DNA of 49,070 nucleotides from Nitrospinota bacterium (GTDB taxonomy: Bacteria; UBA8248), in NCBI GenBank assembly GCA_009839615.1, contig VXPH01000280.1:1-49070 (forward strand). Direction: 5' to 3'. The notes under the pieces were generated by a model. It was not told the origin of the DNA. It ran no database searches and saw only the letters and a program-made list of their open reading frames with translations. Positions 16,639 through 24,639 of this stretch are shown one piece after another (position 1 is the stretch's first letter; every line of letters starts with the position of its first letter). A program made the translations under genes and the position numbers.

Positions 16639-16672
16639 ATCCGCGCCCCGGCGAAGCGCGCGGGGCGCGGAT
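16639..16672 (-). promoter_or_regulatory. GC-rich hairpin between receptor and ATPase genes
   Basis: A perfect 11-base-pair stem (ATCCGCGCCCC / GGGGCGCGGAT) with a 12-base loop lies between the ABC receptor gene and its ATPase. No T-run follows on the minus strand. It matches the arrangement after the TRAP receptor at 8579 and may similarly raise receptor abundance relative to the membrane parts. Confidence 0.65.
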
Positions 16673-16687
16673 GTCAGACGGCTTCGA

Positions 16688-17704
16688 CTAATTAAGGTCC
16701 TTGAACCACTCGGGGTGTTCCTTCATGGTCCGGTTGATGAACTGGAAGTCGAAGTATTTCTTGGGGTCGTAGGGGCGCTTCATCTTCTTCTGGGCGATGA
16801 GCTGCTTGACCGAGAAGTTGAAGGCCTTGAGCGTATTCTCGCCCAGGCGCGGGTCGTAGGTCCACCACTTGATGGTGCGCTTGATGAGGGCGGCGTCCAT
16901 GCCCCGGACGTAGCGCGCGCCGATTTTGGCGATCTCGTCGCGGTTCTTGGGGTCGCGCACGTAGGCGGCCGACTCGGACATGCCGTTCACGAACGCCTGG
17001 GTCGCCTTCTTGTCCTTGTAGACGCGCTCCGGAACGCCGTGCATGCCCGCGCAGAAGCACACGTAGTCGCCGCCGCGCGACACGATGGAAGAACCCTTCA
17101 CCTTGTCGACCATGCGGGTGAGGTAGGGCTCCCACGCCACCATGGCGTCCACGCCGCCCGAGTCGAACAGCGAGACGAGGCTCGGCGGACGCACGTTGAT
17201 GCGGCGCACGCCGCCCACGCCGATGCCGTTTCTCTCCAGCAGCGTGCGGAGATACAGATCACCGGTGGAGCCGAAGGTCGCGCCGATTTTCTTGCCCTTC
17301 AGGTCCTTTATGCTCTTGATGCCCTTTCCGGGGCGCACGGCGATGCCCACCATCTCATCCGTGGTGGATTTCTTGTAGGAGCCGCCGACGTAGCCCACGA
17401 CGCCGCGCACCTTGATGCCGCGCTCCAGCGCCGCCGGCAGGTTGGTGAAAGCAGCGGGAGCGAAGTCGATCTGTCCGGCCTTGAGCGACTTGGTGAGCTG
17501 GGCGCCCGTGTTGCGCACGACGACCTTCGCGTCCAGCCCGTTTTTGGCGAAAAAGCCCTTGTCGACGCCGACGAAGACGATCATGCCGCCGGTGTTGCTG
17601 GCGGCGCCGAGCTTGAGCGTGGGCGCCGCAGAAGCGAGGCCCGCCGCCGAAAGCGCGAACGCGAAAGCGACGGCCAGTGTGATGCGAACAATATTCCTCT
17701 TCAT
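16688..17704 (-). CDS. ABC transporter substrate-binding protein (NitT/TauT, NMT1-like)
   Basis: 338 residues with signal peptide MKRNIVRITL to ...AAGLASA (cleavage near 25) and a periplasmic binding domain of the NMT1/TauA type. The start at 17704 is chosen because GGAGG lies nearby and the signal sequence begins there; an earlier in-frame ATG would put 14 odd residues before it. First gene of the ABC operon. The ligand could be a sulfonate, nitrate-like anion or thiamine precursor; sequence alone does not decide. Confidence 0.88.
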   Translation of the reverse strand: MKRNIVRITLAVAFAFALSAAGLASAAPTLKLGAASNTGGMIVFVGVDKGFFAKNGLDAKVVVRNTGAQLTKSLKAGQIDFAPAAFTNLPAALERGIKVRGVVGYVGGSYKKSTTDEMVGIAVRPGKGIKSIKDLKGKKIGATFGSTGDLYLRTLLERNGIGVGGVRRINVRPPSLVSLFDSGGVDAMVAWEPYLTRMVDKVKGSSIVSRGGDYVCFCAGMHGVPERVYKDKKATQAFVNGMSESAAYVRDPKNRDEIAKIGARYVRGMDAALIKRTIKWWTYDPRLGENTLKAFNFSVKQLIAQKKMKRPYDPKKYFDFQFINRTMKEHPEWFKDLN

Positions 17705-17868
17705 TGCAAACCTCCAGTAATGCGTGATGAATAGAAGTGGCCCCATCTGGAAGATGTCGTGGCCGTGAGCGCGTTATGATGAAGTTTTATATCAATTCGC
17801 CGTATTGTTCGGGAAGAGTTTCCGGAATGCAAACGCCCAAGCCTGTCCGGCGCTTCGCCGCATGCGCG

Positions 17869-18705
17869 CTACTGAGCCTGTACGATGGGCGTGTCGTCGC
17901 GGTTGCCCCATTCCTTCCAGGAACTCATGTAGTTTCTCACTTTCGGGTAATCCAGAAGCCGAAGGGCGAAGTAACCGTGCGCCGCACGGTAGCCCGTCTG
18001 TCAGTAGGCGGTCACTTCTTTTTCGGGCGTGACCCCGATGGCCTCGAACTGCGCGCGAAGCTCGGCAGCAGTCTTCATTTCGCCATCGGGCGTCAGGTGC
18101 TGGAGCCACTCCTGCCAGACCGCGCCGGGGATGATGCCGCCGCGTCTGGCGCGCACGCTCGTTGCCTCCCACTCCCCTAGCGAGCGGGTGTCGAGCAGCA
18201 TGTGGTTGTCATCCTCGATGGCCGCCATCACGTCCTCGCGCGTGGCGAGGCGGTGCGGCTCGAACGCCATCTGGAAAGAAGCGGCCTGGGGCACCTCGGC
18301 GTCGCGTGTCGTCTCATAGCCCGCCCGCTCCCAGGACCTATAGCCGCCGTCGAGCACGTGCACGTCCTTGTGGCCGAAAAGCTCCAGCATCCAGAAGCCG
18401 CGCACGCTCGTGTTGCCGACGAAATCGTCGTAGAAGACGATGGTGTTCTTGAACGACACCCCCCGGTTCCCCAGCAGGAACGCCCACATGGAGAAGAAAT
18501 TCCGCAAGGGCGCTTCGTCCGAATCGTCGCTGTTCACGCCGTAGACGTCGAAATGCCGCGCGCCGGGGATGTGGCCCATCGTGTAGCGTTCACCGGGGCG
18601 CGTGTCGATGATCCTTAAATTCGGGTCGTTCATGCGTTCTTTGAGTTGCCCGGCCGACCAGAGCAGGTCGGGGTTCGCATACCCTTTCGGGTTGTCGCTC
18701 GTCAT
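17869..18705 (-). CDS. Rhodanese with TGA (probable selenocysteine) at the catalytic site
   Basis: Two-domain thiosulfate sulfurtransferase of 278 residues if TGA at 18001-18003 is read as an amino acid. The N-terminal domain (about 1-130) has Asp at the usual Cys position and looks inactive. The C-terminal domain carries the active-site loop, where homologues have Cys-Gln-x-Gly; here the frame reads TAY-TGA-QTGYRAAHGY. The frame continues for 43 more residues, with the family's ending RNYMSSWKEWGNR, before a normal TAG at 17869. A 7-base-pair hairpin 17 bases after the TGA fits a bacterial SECIS element. GGAGGAG precedes the ATG. It is probably a selenoprotein; read as a stop, it would lose the catalytic residue. 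It follows an SDR gene by 15 bases. Confidence 0.75.
17974..17990 (-). promoter_or_regulatory. Candidate bacterial SECIS hairpin
   Basis: On the minus strand ACCGTGC-GGC-GCACGGT forms a perfect 7-base-pair stem with a three-base loop that begins with G. The loop begins 17 bases after the TGA (18001-18003). Known bacterial SECIS elements have a small apical loop with G among its first two bases, at about this distance from UGA. A lower GGGC/GCCC pairing could extend it. Confidence 0.6.
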
Positions 18706-18720
18706 GGTGTTCTCCTCCGG

Positions 18721-19467
18721 CTAGTCCGTCCAGAAGCCGCCGTTCACGTCCACGGCCTCTCCGTTGATGTGAGCGGCCTCCTCGCTCGAGAGGAACAAGA
18801 CGGTGTGCCACACGTCCTCCGGCGTCGTGAGCCTGCCCATCGGGTGCGCCTTCTCGGCGTTTACGAGCATCTCGGGCGGGGACTGGAAGTGAAGGCCCGT
18901 ATCCGCCGGACCGGGCTGGATGGTGTTGATCGTCACGCCCGTCTTGGCGAGTTCGCGCGCCAGGTTGAACGTCATGGCGAGCAGGCCCGCCTTGGCGGCG
19001 GAGTAGGTGAGATTGGGGCCGATGCCCCCCATTTTCCCGGCGATGGACGCGAAGCTGACGATGCGCCCCGTGCCCGAAGCCTTGAGCGCCTCGATGGTCT
19101 CCTGGATGCAGAAATAAGGCGCGAGCAGGTTCACGTTTAGGACGACGTTCCAGTCTTCCTCTTCGAGTTCCATCGGCGGGCGAATCGGCATGTAGCCGGC
19201 CACGTTCGCCAGCACGTCGCAGCCGCCGAGCCATTCGAGCGCCGCGCGCATGGTGGCGCGGATGGCGTCCACGTCGGCCAGGTCGCATGGGAGCTTGAAG
19301 AGCTGATCGGAGGGGCCTTCTATCGCGTCGAAGGCGGGGCCTTCCCTGTCGGTGGCAAAAACCTTGGCGCCAGCCTCGATGTAGCCCTGCAGGATGCGGC
19401 TTCCCATCGCGCCCGCCGCGCCCGTGAGGATGACCTTTCGGCCCTGAAAATCAAAACGAATGGGCAT
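18721..19467 (-). CDS. SDR-family NAD(P)-dependent oxidoreductase
   Basis: 248 residues of the classical SDR family. Cofactor motif TGAAGAMG at about 15-22, catalytic Ser141, Tyr155 and Lys159 (YSAAK). CTGGAG lies upstream of the ATG. It is the first gene of a two-gene operon with the rhodanese 15 bases downstream. Whether it supports sulfur or selenium metabolism, or just shares the promoter, cannot be told. Confidence 0.9.
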   Translation of the reverse strand: MPIRFDFQGRKVILTGAAGAMGSRILQGYIEAGAKVFATDREGPAFDAIEGPSDQLFKLPCDLADVDAIRATMRAALEWLGGCDVLANVAGYMPIRPPMELEEEDWNVVLNVNLLAPYFCIQETIEALKASGTGRIVSFASIAGKMGGIGPNLTYSAAKAGLLAMTFNLARELAKTGVTINTIQPGPADTGLHFQSPPEMLVNAEKAHPMGRLTTPEDVWHTVLFLSSEEAAHINGEAVDVNGGFWTD

Positions 19468-19628
19468 TGCGCTACTCCAGTTCTGGTGTCATTGGGATGG
19501 TCCGTGAGTTCATTTCTCTACAATAGGCGGATAATACACCACAAGCCATTGGGGTTAAAGCGGGAAGGAAAAATACCTCGAAGTGGCACGTACAGACTTC
19601 GCACCCCGATTTTTTTAGGTTTTGTTTT

Positions 19629-19661
19629 GCCCATCGAGTTGTTATAATTCGCCCATCGAGT
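19629..19661 (+). promoter_or_regulatory. Promoter with flanking 11-base direct repeats
   Basis: The gap 19468-19808 (341 bases) holds a TATAAT -10 box at 19643-19648. Exact direct repeats GCCCATCGAGT sit on both sides (19629-19639 and 19651-19661), 22 bases apart, about two helical turns. A weak TTGTTT lies 15 bases upstream of the -10 box. This looks like an operator for the molybdenum hydroxylase gene starting at 19809. Confidence 0.5.
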
Positions 19662-19685
19662 GTAAGCGGAATGCCATCGCGTTCT

Positions 19686-19708
19686 ATCGAATCCGGTTGG
19701 ATTGCGAT
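19686..19708 (+). promoter_or_regulatory. Leader hairpin before molybdenum hydroxylase
   Basis: ATCGAATCC-GGTT-GGATT(G)CGAT forms a nine-pair stem with one bulged G, in the transcribed leader downstream of the TATAAT. An outer CCATCGC/GCGATGG pair (19674-19680 and 19704-19710) can also form and would compete with part of it. It does not have the size of a molybdenum-cofactor riboswitch. Role unknown. Confidence 0.35.
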
Positions 19709-19808
19709 GGAGAAGAAAGAGTGCATTCATCCGAAAATCAGACAAGGATAAAACCATAAATATGCCCTGCGGCATGTGGTTTGGCGCCGCGAACGAGTGG
19801 AGGTTGTG

Positions 19809-22094
19809 ATGGCTGAACTCTCATATATCGGGAAAAGCATACCTCGCGTCGATGGACCGGAAAAGGTGACGGGCAAGGCCATGTTCACCCTGGACCTTCA
19901 GTTGCCCAAAATGCTCCACGGGAGGCTTCTGGGAAGTCCCCTGCCGCACGCGCGAATCAAGAACATCGACACAAGCCGCGCCGAGAAGCTCCCCGGCGTC
20001 AAGCTCGTGATGACGCACAAGGACATCCCCGAGGGAGTGGAATGGGGCGTCGTACCCGTTTGCTACGACCAGCGTCCTCTCGCTTCGGACAAGGTGCGCC
20101 ATGTGGGCGACTCGGTTGTGGCTGTGATAGCGACTTCGGAAGACATCGCGGTAGAAGCGCTCGATCTGATCGACGTGGACTACGAGGAGCTTCCCACCGT
20201 CTTCGATCCGAGGGAAGCGATGCAAGAGGGTGCTCCCGTCATTCATGACAGGTATCCGGACAACATCGCCTTCGTCAAGCACATGGAATTCGGCGACGTG
20301 GACCGCATGTTCGACGAGGCGCATCACGTGAGCGAGTTGGCCACTTCCTCCTCCCGCCAGATGCACGGCTCTCTGGAGGCGCACGTCTCCATCGCCGAGT
20401 GGTCGCAAAAGGGCGACGTGACGGTCTACAACTCCTCGCAGTGCCCGAGTCTTTCGAGCCAGTATTTCTCCAAACTCCTCAAGATTCCAGAAGCCCAGAT
20501 TCGCGTGATCACGAACTACGTGGGCGGTGGTTTCGGCGGGAAGGCGACGAGTAAGTTCAACATCGATTTCCTCTCCATCATCGCCGCGAAAAAACTGGAC
20601 CTTCCCGTGAAGTTCTATTACACGCGCGAAGAGGAGTTCCTCCTGGGCACGCACCGGACGAAGCAGTACCACGTCTGGCGCCTCGCCACCGACAAGGACG
20701 GCATGCTGCTTGCGCGCGACACGCAGATGGTGGTGGAAAACGGCGGATATTCCGATTACAGCCCGGCGGTCGGCTCCATCACGGCGCACATGGGCGGGAG
20801 CATCTACAACTACAAGGCCTATCGCCACCACGCCGACGTCGTCTGCACGAACGTGCCGCCCGGCGGCGCGATGCGCGGGATCGGCAACGCGGGTTATGCG
20901 TTCGGGTCCGAACTCGCCATGGACAAGCACGCCGAGGAAATCGGCATGGACCCGGCGGAGTTCCGCATCAAGAACTTCGTACGGAGCGGCGACACCACCA
21001 TCATCGGGGCCAAGATCACGAGTTGCGGCGTATCCGAGTGCGTGGAGGAAGCGGTCAAGCGCGTGCCCTGGGGCGAGAAACAACCGAGCAGCAACGGGAG
21101 AAGGCGCGGCTACGGGGTAGCCGCAGCGGTTCATTTCACCGGTGCACGCGCCATGGGGCCGGAGACGGCGGGCGCGTTCATCAAGATGAACAAGGACGGC
21201 ACCGTGCAGTTGCTTTCGGGCACCATCGAGATGGGCAACGGCTCGGACACCACGCTCGCGCAGATTTGCGCCGAAGCGATTGGCATCCGCGTGGAGGACG
21301 TCCGGATCATCAACGGCGACACCGCGGTGAACCCCTACGGGTGGGGTGTGCGCGGAAGCCGCACGACGACCATCGACGGCGAGGCCACGCGCCTGGCGTC
21401 GGTCCAGGCGAAGAACATGCTCTTCAAGGGTGCTGCGGAACTACTCGAATGCGACCCGAACGACCTCGACGCGCGCGAGGGCAAGATTTTCGTCACCAGC
21501 TCTCCAGAGAGGGTAGTGACTCACAGCGAAGCCTATATGAAGCTGTATGAAAAAGAGGGCAGCGAGGCCGTATACACGGCGTCTTCCTACGACTCGCCGA
21601 GCGAGACGCCCGACCCCGTGACGGGCTATGGAAACTGGTCCGCCGCGTATGCCTACGGCGCCAAGGTGGCGGAAGTGGAAGTGGACACCGAAACCGGCGC
21701 GTTCGAGGTGTTGCGCGTCATCAGCACGAACGACTGCGGAACCATCGTGAACCCCGCCGGCGCGCAGGGCCAGCTGGACGGCGGCGCGCTGATGGGCGTG
21801 GGCTACGCCATGATGGAGGATTTCGAGTGTGAAGACGGCATGCCGGTGAACGCGAACTGGCTCGACTACAAAATGCCCACGACCCAGGATCTGCCCGAAC
21901 TCGAAGCCGTGCTCATCGAGACGGAGAACCCCTCGGGACCTTACGGGGCGAAAGGGTTGGGCGAGATGGCGCAATTGGGAACATCGGCGGCGATAGGCAA
22001 CGCGATCTACGACGCCGTGGGCGTTCGGATCACGTCGCTGCCGATAACGCCGGAGAAGGTGCTGGCCGCGTTGAACGCGAAAAACGGCGGATAA
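19809..22094 (+). CDS. Xanthine dehydrogenase-family molybdenum-binding subunit
   Basis: 761 residues of the aldehyde oxidase/xanthine dehydrogenase/4-hydroxybenzoyl-CoA reductase large-subunit family, which carries the molybdopterin cofactor. The N-terminal domain begins with GKSIPRVDGPEKVTG. GGGFGGKATSK, PPGGAMRGIGNAG and, near the C-terminus, GAKGLGEMAQ with the catalytic Glu are all visible. The start at 19809 has GGAGG five bases upstream. The FAD subunit follows. No [2Fe-2S] small subunit is nearby. It hydroxylates or reduces an aromatic or purine-like substrate; substrate not assignable. Confidence 0.9.
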   Translation: MAELSYIGKSIPRVDGPEKVTGKAMFTLDLQLPKMLHGRLLGSPLPHARIKNIDTSRAEKLPGVKLVMTHKDIPEGVEWGVVPVCYDQRPLASDKVRHVGDSVVAVIATSEDIAVEALDLIDVDYEELPTVFDPREAMQEGAPVIHDRYPDNIAFVKHMEFGDVDRMFDEAHHVSELATSSSRQMHGSLEAHVSIAEWSQKGDVTVYNSSQCPSLSSQYFSKLLKIPEAQIRVITNYVGGGFGGKATSKFNIDFLSIIAAKKLDLPVKFYYTREEEFLLGTHRTKQYHVWRLATDKDGMLLARDTQMVVENGGYSDYSPAVGSITAHMGGSIYNYKAYRHHADVVCTNVPPGGAMRGIGNAGYAFGSELAMDKHAEEIGMDPAEFRIKNFVRSGDTTIIGAKITSCGVSECVEEAVKRVPWGEKQPSSNGRRRGYGVAAAVHFTGARAMGPETAGAFIKMNKDGTVQLLSGTIEMGNGSDTTLAQICAEAIGIRVEDVRIINGDTAVNPYGWGVRGSRTTTIDGEATRLASVQAKNMLFKGAAELLECDPNDLDAREGKIFVTSSPERVVTHSEAYMKLYEKEGSEAVYTASSYDSPSETPDPVTGYGNWSAAYAYGAKVAEVEVDTETGAFEVLRVISTNDCGTIVNPAGAQGQLDGGALMGVGYAMMEDFECEDGMPVNANWLDYKMPTTQDLPELEAVLIETENPSGPYGAKGLGEMAQLGTSAAIGNAIYDAVGVRITSLPITPEKVLAALNAKNGG

Positions 22095-22113
22095 CGAGGA
22101 GAGGGGAGAAAAA

Positions 22114-22980
22114 ATGGCTTTTCGGCATCTACCCGCGAACAGCGCGGAGGAAACACTCGCCGCCCTGAAGGAGCATGGCGACGACGGGAAAGTATTCGCA
22201 GGCGGCGTGGCCCTCTCGATTCTCATGAAATCGGGGGTGTACGAACCCGATGTGTTGATTGATATCGCAGGGGCGAACGATCTGGATTTCATCGAAGCGA
22301 CCGAAAACGGCGGGGTCCGCATCGGGGCGAAGACGGTGCACCGCAAAATCGAAACCTCCCCGCTCGTTCAGGAGCGCTTTCCGCTGCTCGCGGAAATTTT
22401 TCACAACGTGGCGACCATTCGCATCCGAAACCAGGGCACAGTCGGCGGCAATTTGTGCTTTGCGGAGCCGGCTTCCGATCCGCCGGGCGCTTTTCTGGCC
22501 CTTGAGGCCCGGATGAACACAAGGAAGGCGGATGGAACGGAACGCGTGGTTCCCGCGACGGAGTTCTGGACGGGATACTACGAGTGCGCTCTGGATGAGG
22601 ATGAGTTGCTCTGTTCGATAGAGGTCGACCCGTTGCCCGATGGCTTCCAGACGGCGTGCACGCGCTTCACCACGCGTTCGAAAGAGGATAAACCCTGCGT
22701 CTCCGTTTCCACCGCGGTGCTCACCGAAGAAGACGGCAAAACGGCCAGGGAGGTGAGAATCGGCCTGGGCGGCGTGGAGGCCATATTCAGGCGCCTCACG
22801 GCGGTAGAAGAAGGCCTTCAGGGCAAGGAACTCAACCAGGAGAACATCGACGCCGTGCTGGCGGATACGCTCGATGACCTCGATCCTTTGACCGATATCC
22901 GCGCGAGCGGCGACTACAGGCGGCAGGTGACGCCCGTCCTGATCCGGCGGACTATCCTGAAGGCGCTGGGCGCGTCCTGA
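22114..22980 (+). CDS. Xanthine dehydrogenase-family FAD-binding subunit
   Basis: 288 residues of the CoxM/HcrB type. FAD-binding segments GGVALSILMKSG (near 30) and RIRNQGTVGGNLCFAEPASDPP (near 105-126) are present, and the C-terminal CO dehydrogenase flavoprotein domain follows. It passes electrons from the [2Fe-2S] clusters to an acceptor. It starts 19 bases after the molybdenum subunit, so it is co-transcribed. The iron-sulfur subunit that normally joins the two is missing from this operon. Confidence 0.9.
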   Translation: MAFRHLPANSAEETLAALKEHGDDGKVFAGGVALSILMKSGVYEPDVLIDIAGANDLDFIEATENGGVRIGAKTVHRKIETSPLVQERFPLLAEIFHNVATIRIRNQGTVGGNLCFAEPASDPPGAFLALEARMNTRKADGTERVVPATEFWTGYYECALDEDELLCSIEVDPLPDGFQTACTRFTTRSKEDKPCVSVSTAVLTEEDGKTAREVRIGLGGVEAIFRRLTAVEEGLQGKELNQENIDAVLADTLDDLDPLTDIRASGDYRRQVTPVLIRRTILKALGAS

Positions 22981-23183
22981 CCTGTCCGTTCGGATGTTTT
23001 CGTGTGGGGGCTGGGGAGAGAAAGCCCGGTCCCAGCGTGTCGAGCCATGGGAGAAATTTTCACTCGGGAGATGATGAAAGTTTGTGCTCCCGGCTTTCGC
23101 CTGTAAAGAGTTGCCAGCCGAGAGACGGTGTTTCATGCAGTCTTTTGGTGATTTCGCCTTACGAACCTACCACGAGGAGGTGA

Positions 23184-24497
23184 ATGATGAGGAGAGAGCG
23201 AAAAAGTCGAATAGGGATGGGGATACTCGGGTTCGTCATGGCTCTGGCGTTGTTCGTCGCGCCGGCCGCCGGGGGAGAGATAGACGATCTCAAGGCGCAG
23301 ATAAAGGCGCTCATGGAGCGGCTCGAAGCTCTCGAAGCCCGAGAGAAGAAGATGAAGGCCGATATGATGGCCGCCCAGGAGGCCGCCCGGAAAAAGGCCG
23401 TGGCCACGGGCGATTTTCCGGGTTCCTGGAAGATGCCGGGGAGCAACACTTCGGTTTCTTTCAGCGGCTACGTCAAAGTCGACGCGATTTACGATATCGA
23501 CCAGGACCTGGGCGACTCCTTTTTCATCTATGACTGGGGAGGCGGCGGGAGCGCCATTGCTCTGGATGGTGGAGCCAGCGAACCCAAAACCTCCCTGCAC
23601 GCGAGGCAAACGCGCCTCCGCTTCGACAGCCTGACGCCGACCAGCGCCGGTCAGCTCAAAACCAGAATCGAGACCGATTTTTACGGCGGCGGCAACGCGT
23701 TGCGCATGCGTCACGCCTACGCCACCTTGGGCGGGGTGCTCGCGGGCCAGACCTGGTCGACGATCATGGATGAGAACACATACGCCGACACGATTGATTT
23801 CGAAGGGCCGGTGGGCGTGATTGCCGTTCGTCGGCCCCAGGTGCGCTACAGCCAGGCCATGGGGAAGAACCTCACTGGCCAGGTTGCGCTCGAGGATCCC
23901 AACGCTCCGACGATTCTGAGTGCCGGCGGAACGGCATCCCCTCAAGAGCGCCTGCCGAACCTGACGGCGGCGCTGCGAATGAAAACGAGTTGGGGCGCTA
24001 TTAACGTATCTGGTCTGCTGGGGCAGGTTCTCTACGAAGAGGGCGCGGTGGAAGAAAACGTGACTATCTCCGCTCTTCATCTCGGCGCGAACTTCGGCCT
24101 GGGCAAGGACACCCGCCTGTGGGGCACGTTCAACGTCGGTGCAGGCGGCTTGGATAAAACCATGCTCGGGGCTTCCGCCGCCGCCATCCTGAACGCGAAC
24201 GGTGAACTGGAGGCGCTGGATTCGATGGGCGGGTTCGTCGGTCTCACACACAACTGGAGCAGTTCCGTGAGTTCGGGTTTCTATTACGGCTGGGTGGAGA
24301 ATGATTTCGAAGACTCCGCCAAGGCGGCGCATCCGACACTCAGCCAGTCGCTCCAATCAATTCATGCCAACGTCTGGTGGTCGCCTGCGCCCAAAATGCG
24401 GGTGGGCTTTGAGTACATGCATGGCTGGCGCGAGACCAACGGCGGTGATGAGGGCGACGCGGCGCGACTGCAGGTGGGGCTGGTATACAGCTTCTAG
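23184..24497 (+). CDS. DcaP-like trimeric outer-membrane porin
   Basis: 437 residues with a signal peptide (about 1-30, MMRRERKSRIGMGILGFVMA...), a short coiled coil (residues 32-70, heptad-like DDLKAQIKALMERLEALE) and a beta-barrel ending in Phe, typical of DcaP-family porins that take up dicarboxylic acids and similar anions. GAGGAGGTGA lies just before the ATG. It follows the molybdenum hydroxylase operon by 200 bases. That gap contains two hairpins, including CGGGAG/CTCCCG at about 23067-23094. A true terminator follows at 24594. Confidence 0.8.
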   Translation: MMRRERKSRIGMGILGFVMALALFVAPAAGGEIDDLKAQIKALMERLEALEAREKKMKADMMAAQEAARKKAVATGDFPGSWKMPGSNTSVSFSGYVKVDAIYDIDQDLGDSFFIYDWGGGGSAIALDGGASEPKTSLHARQTRLRFDSLTPTSAGQLKTRIETDFYGGGNALRMRHAYATLGGVLAGQTWSTIMDENTYADTIDFEGPVGVIAVRRPQVRYSQAMGKNLTGQVALEDPNAPTILSAGGTASPQERLPNLTAALRMKTSWGAINVSGLLGQVLYEEGAVEENVTISALHLGANFGLGKDTRLWGTFNVGAGGLDKTMLGASAAAILNANGELEALDSMGGFVGLTHNWSSSVSSGFYYGWVENDFEDSAKAAHPTLSQSLQSIHANVWWSPAPKMRVGFEYMHGWRETNGGDEGDAARLQVGLVYSF

Positions 24498-24593
24498 GGG
24501 TTTCAGGCGAGGTTTGAAGGCCGCCTAGCCCGACCGGGGGAGGAATATGACATAGAAGCCAGACCGGCATGAAGCCGGCTGAGCGAGATTCCT

Positions 24594-24639
24594 GAGACAC
24601 CGGGAGCAGCTTATGCGCTGCGCCCGGTGTCTCTTTTTT
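24594..24639 (+). terminator. Rho-independent terminator of the porin gene
   Basis: A long stem GAGACACCGGG-A-GCAGC / GCTGC-G-CCCGGTGTCTC with a six-base loop is followed by TTTTTT at 24634-24639. It ends the plus-strand transcript. The stop codon of the convergent minus-strand acyltransferase lies inside its loop, so the two genes share this element. Confidence 0.9.

Noticed and set aside
19674-19710. Molybdenum-cofactor riboswitch before the molybdenum hydroxylase
   Set aside because: The hairpin is far too small and lacks the multi-stem architecture of that riboswitch class.
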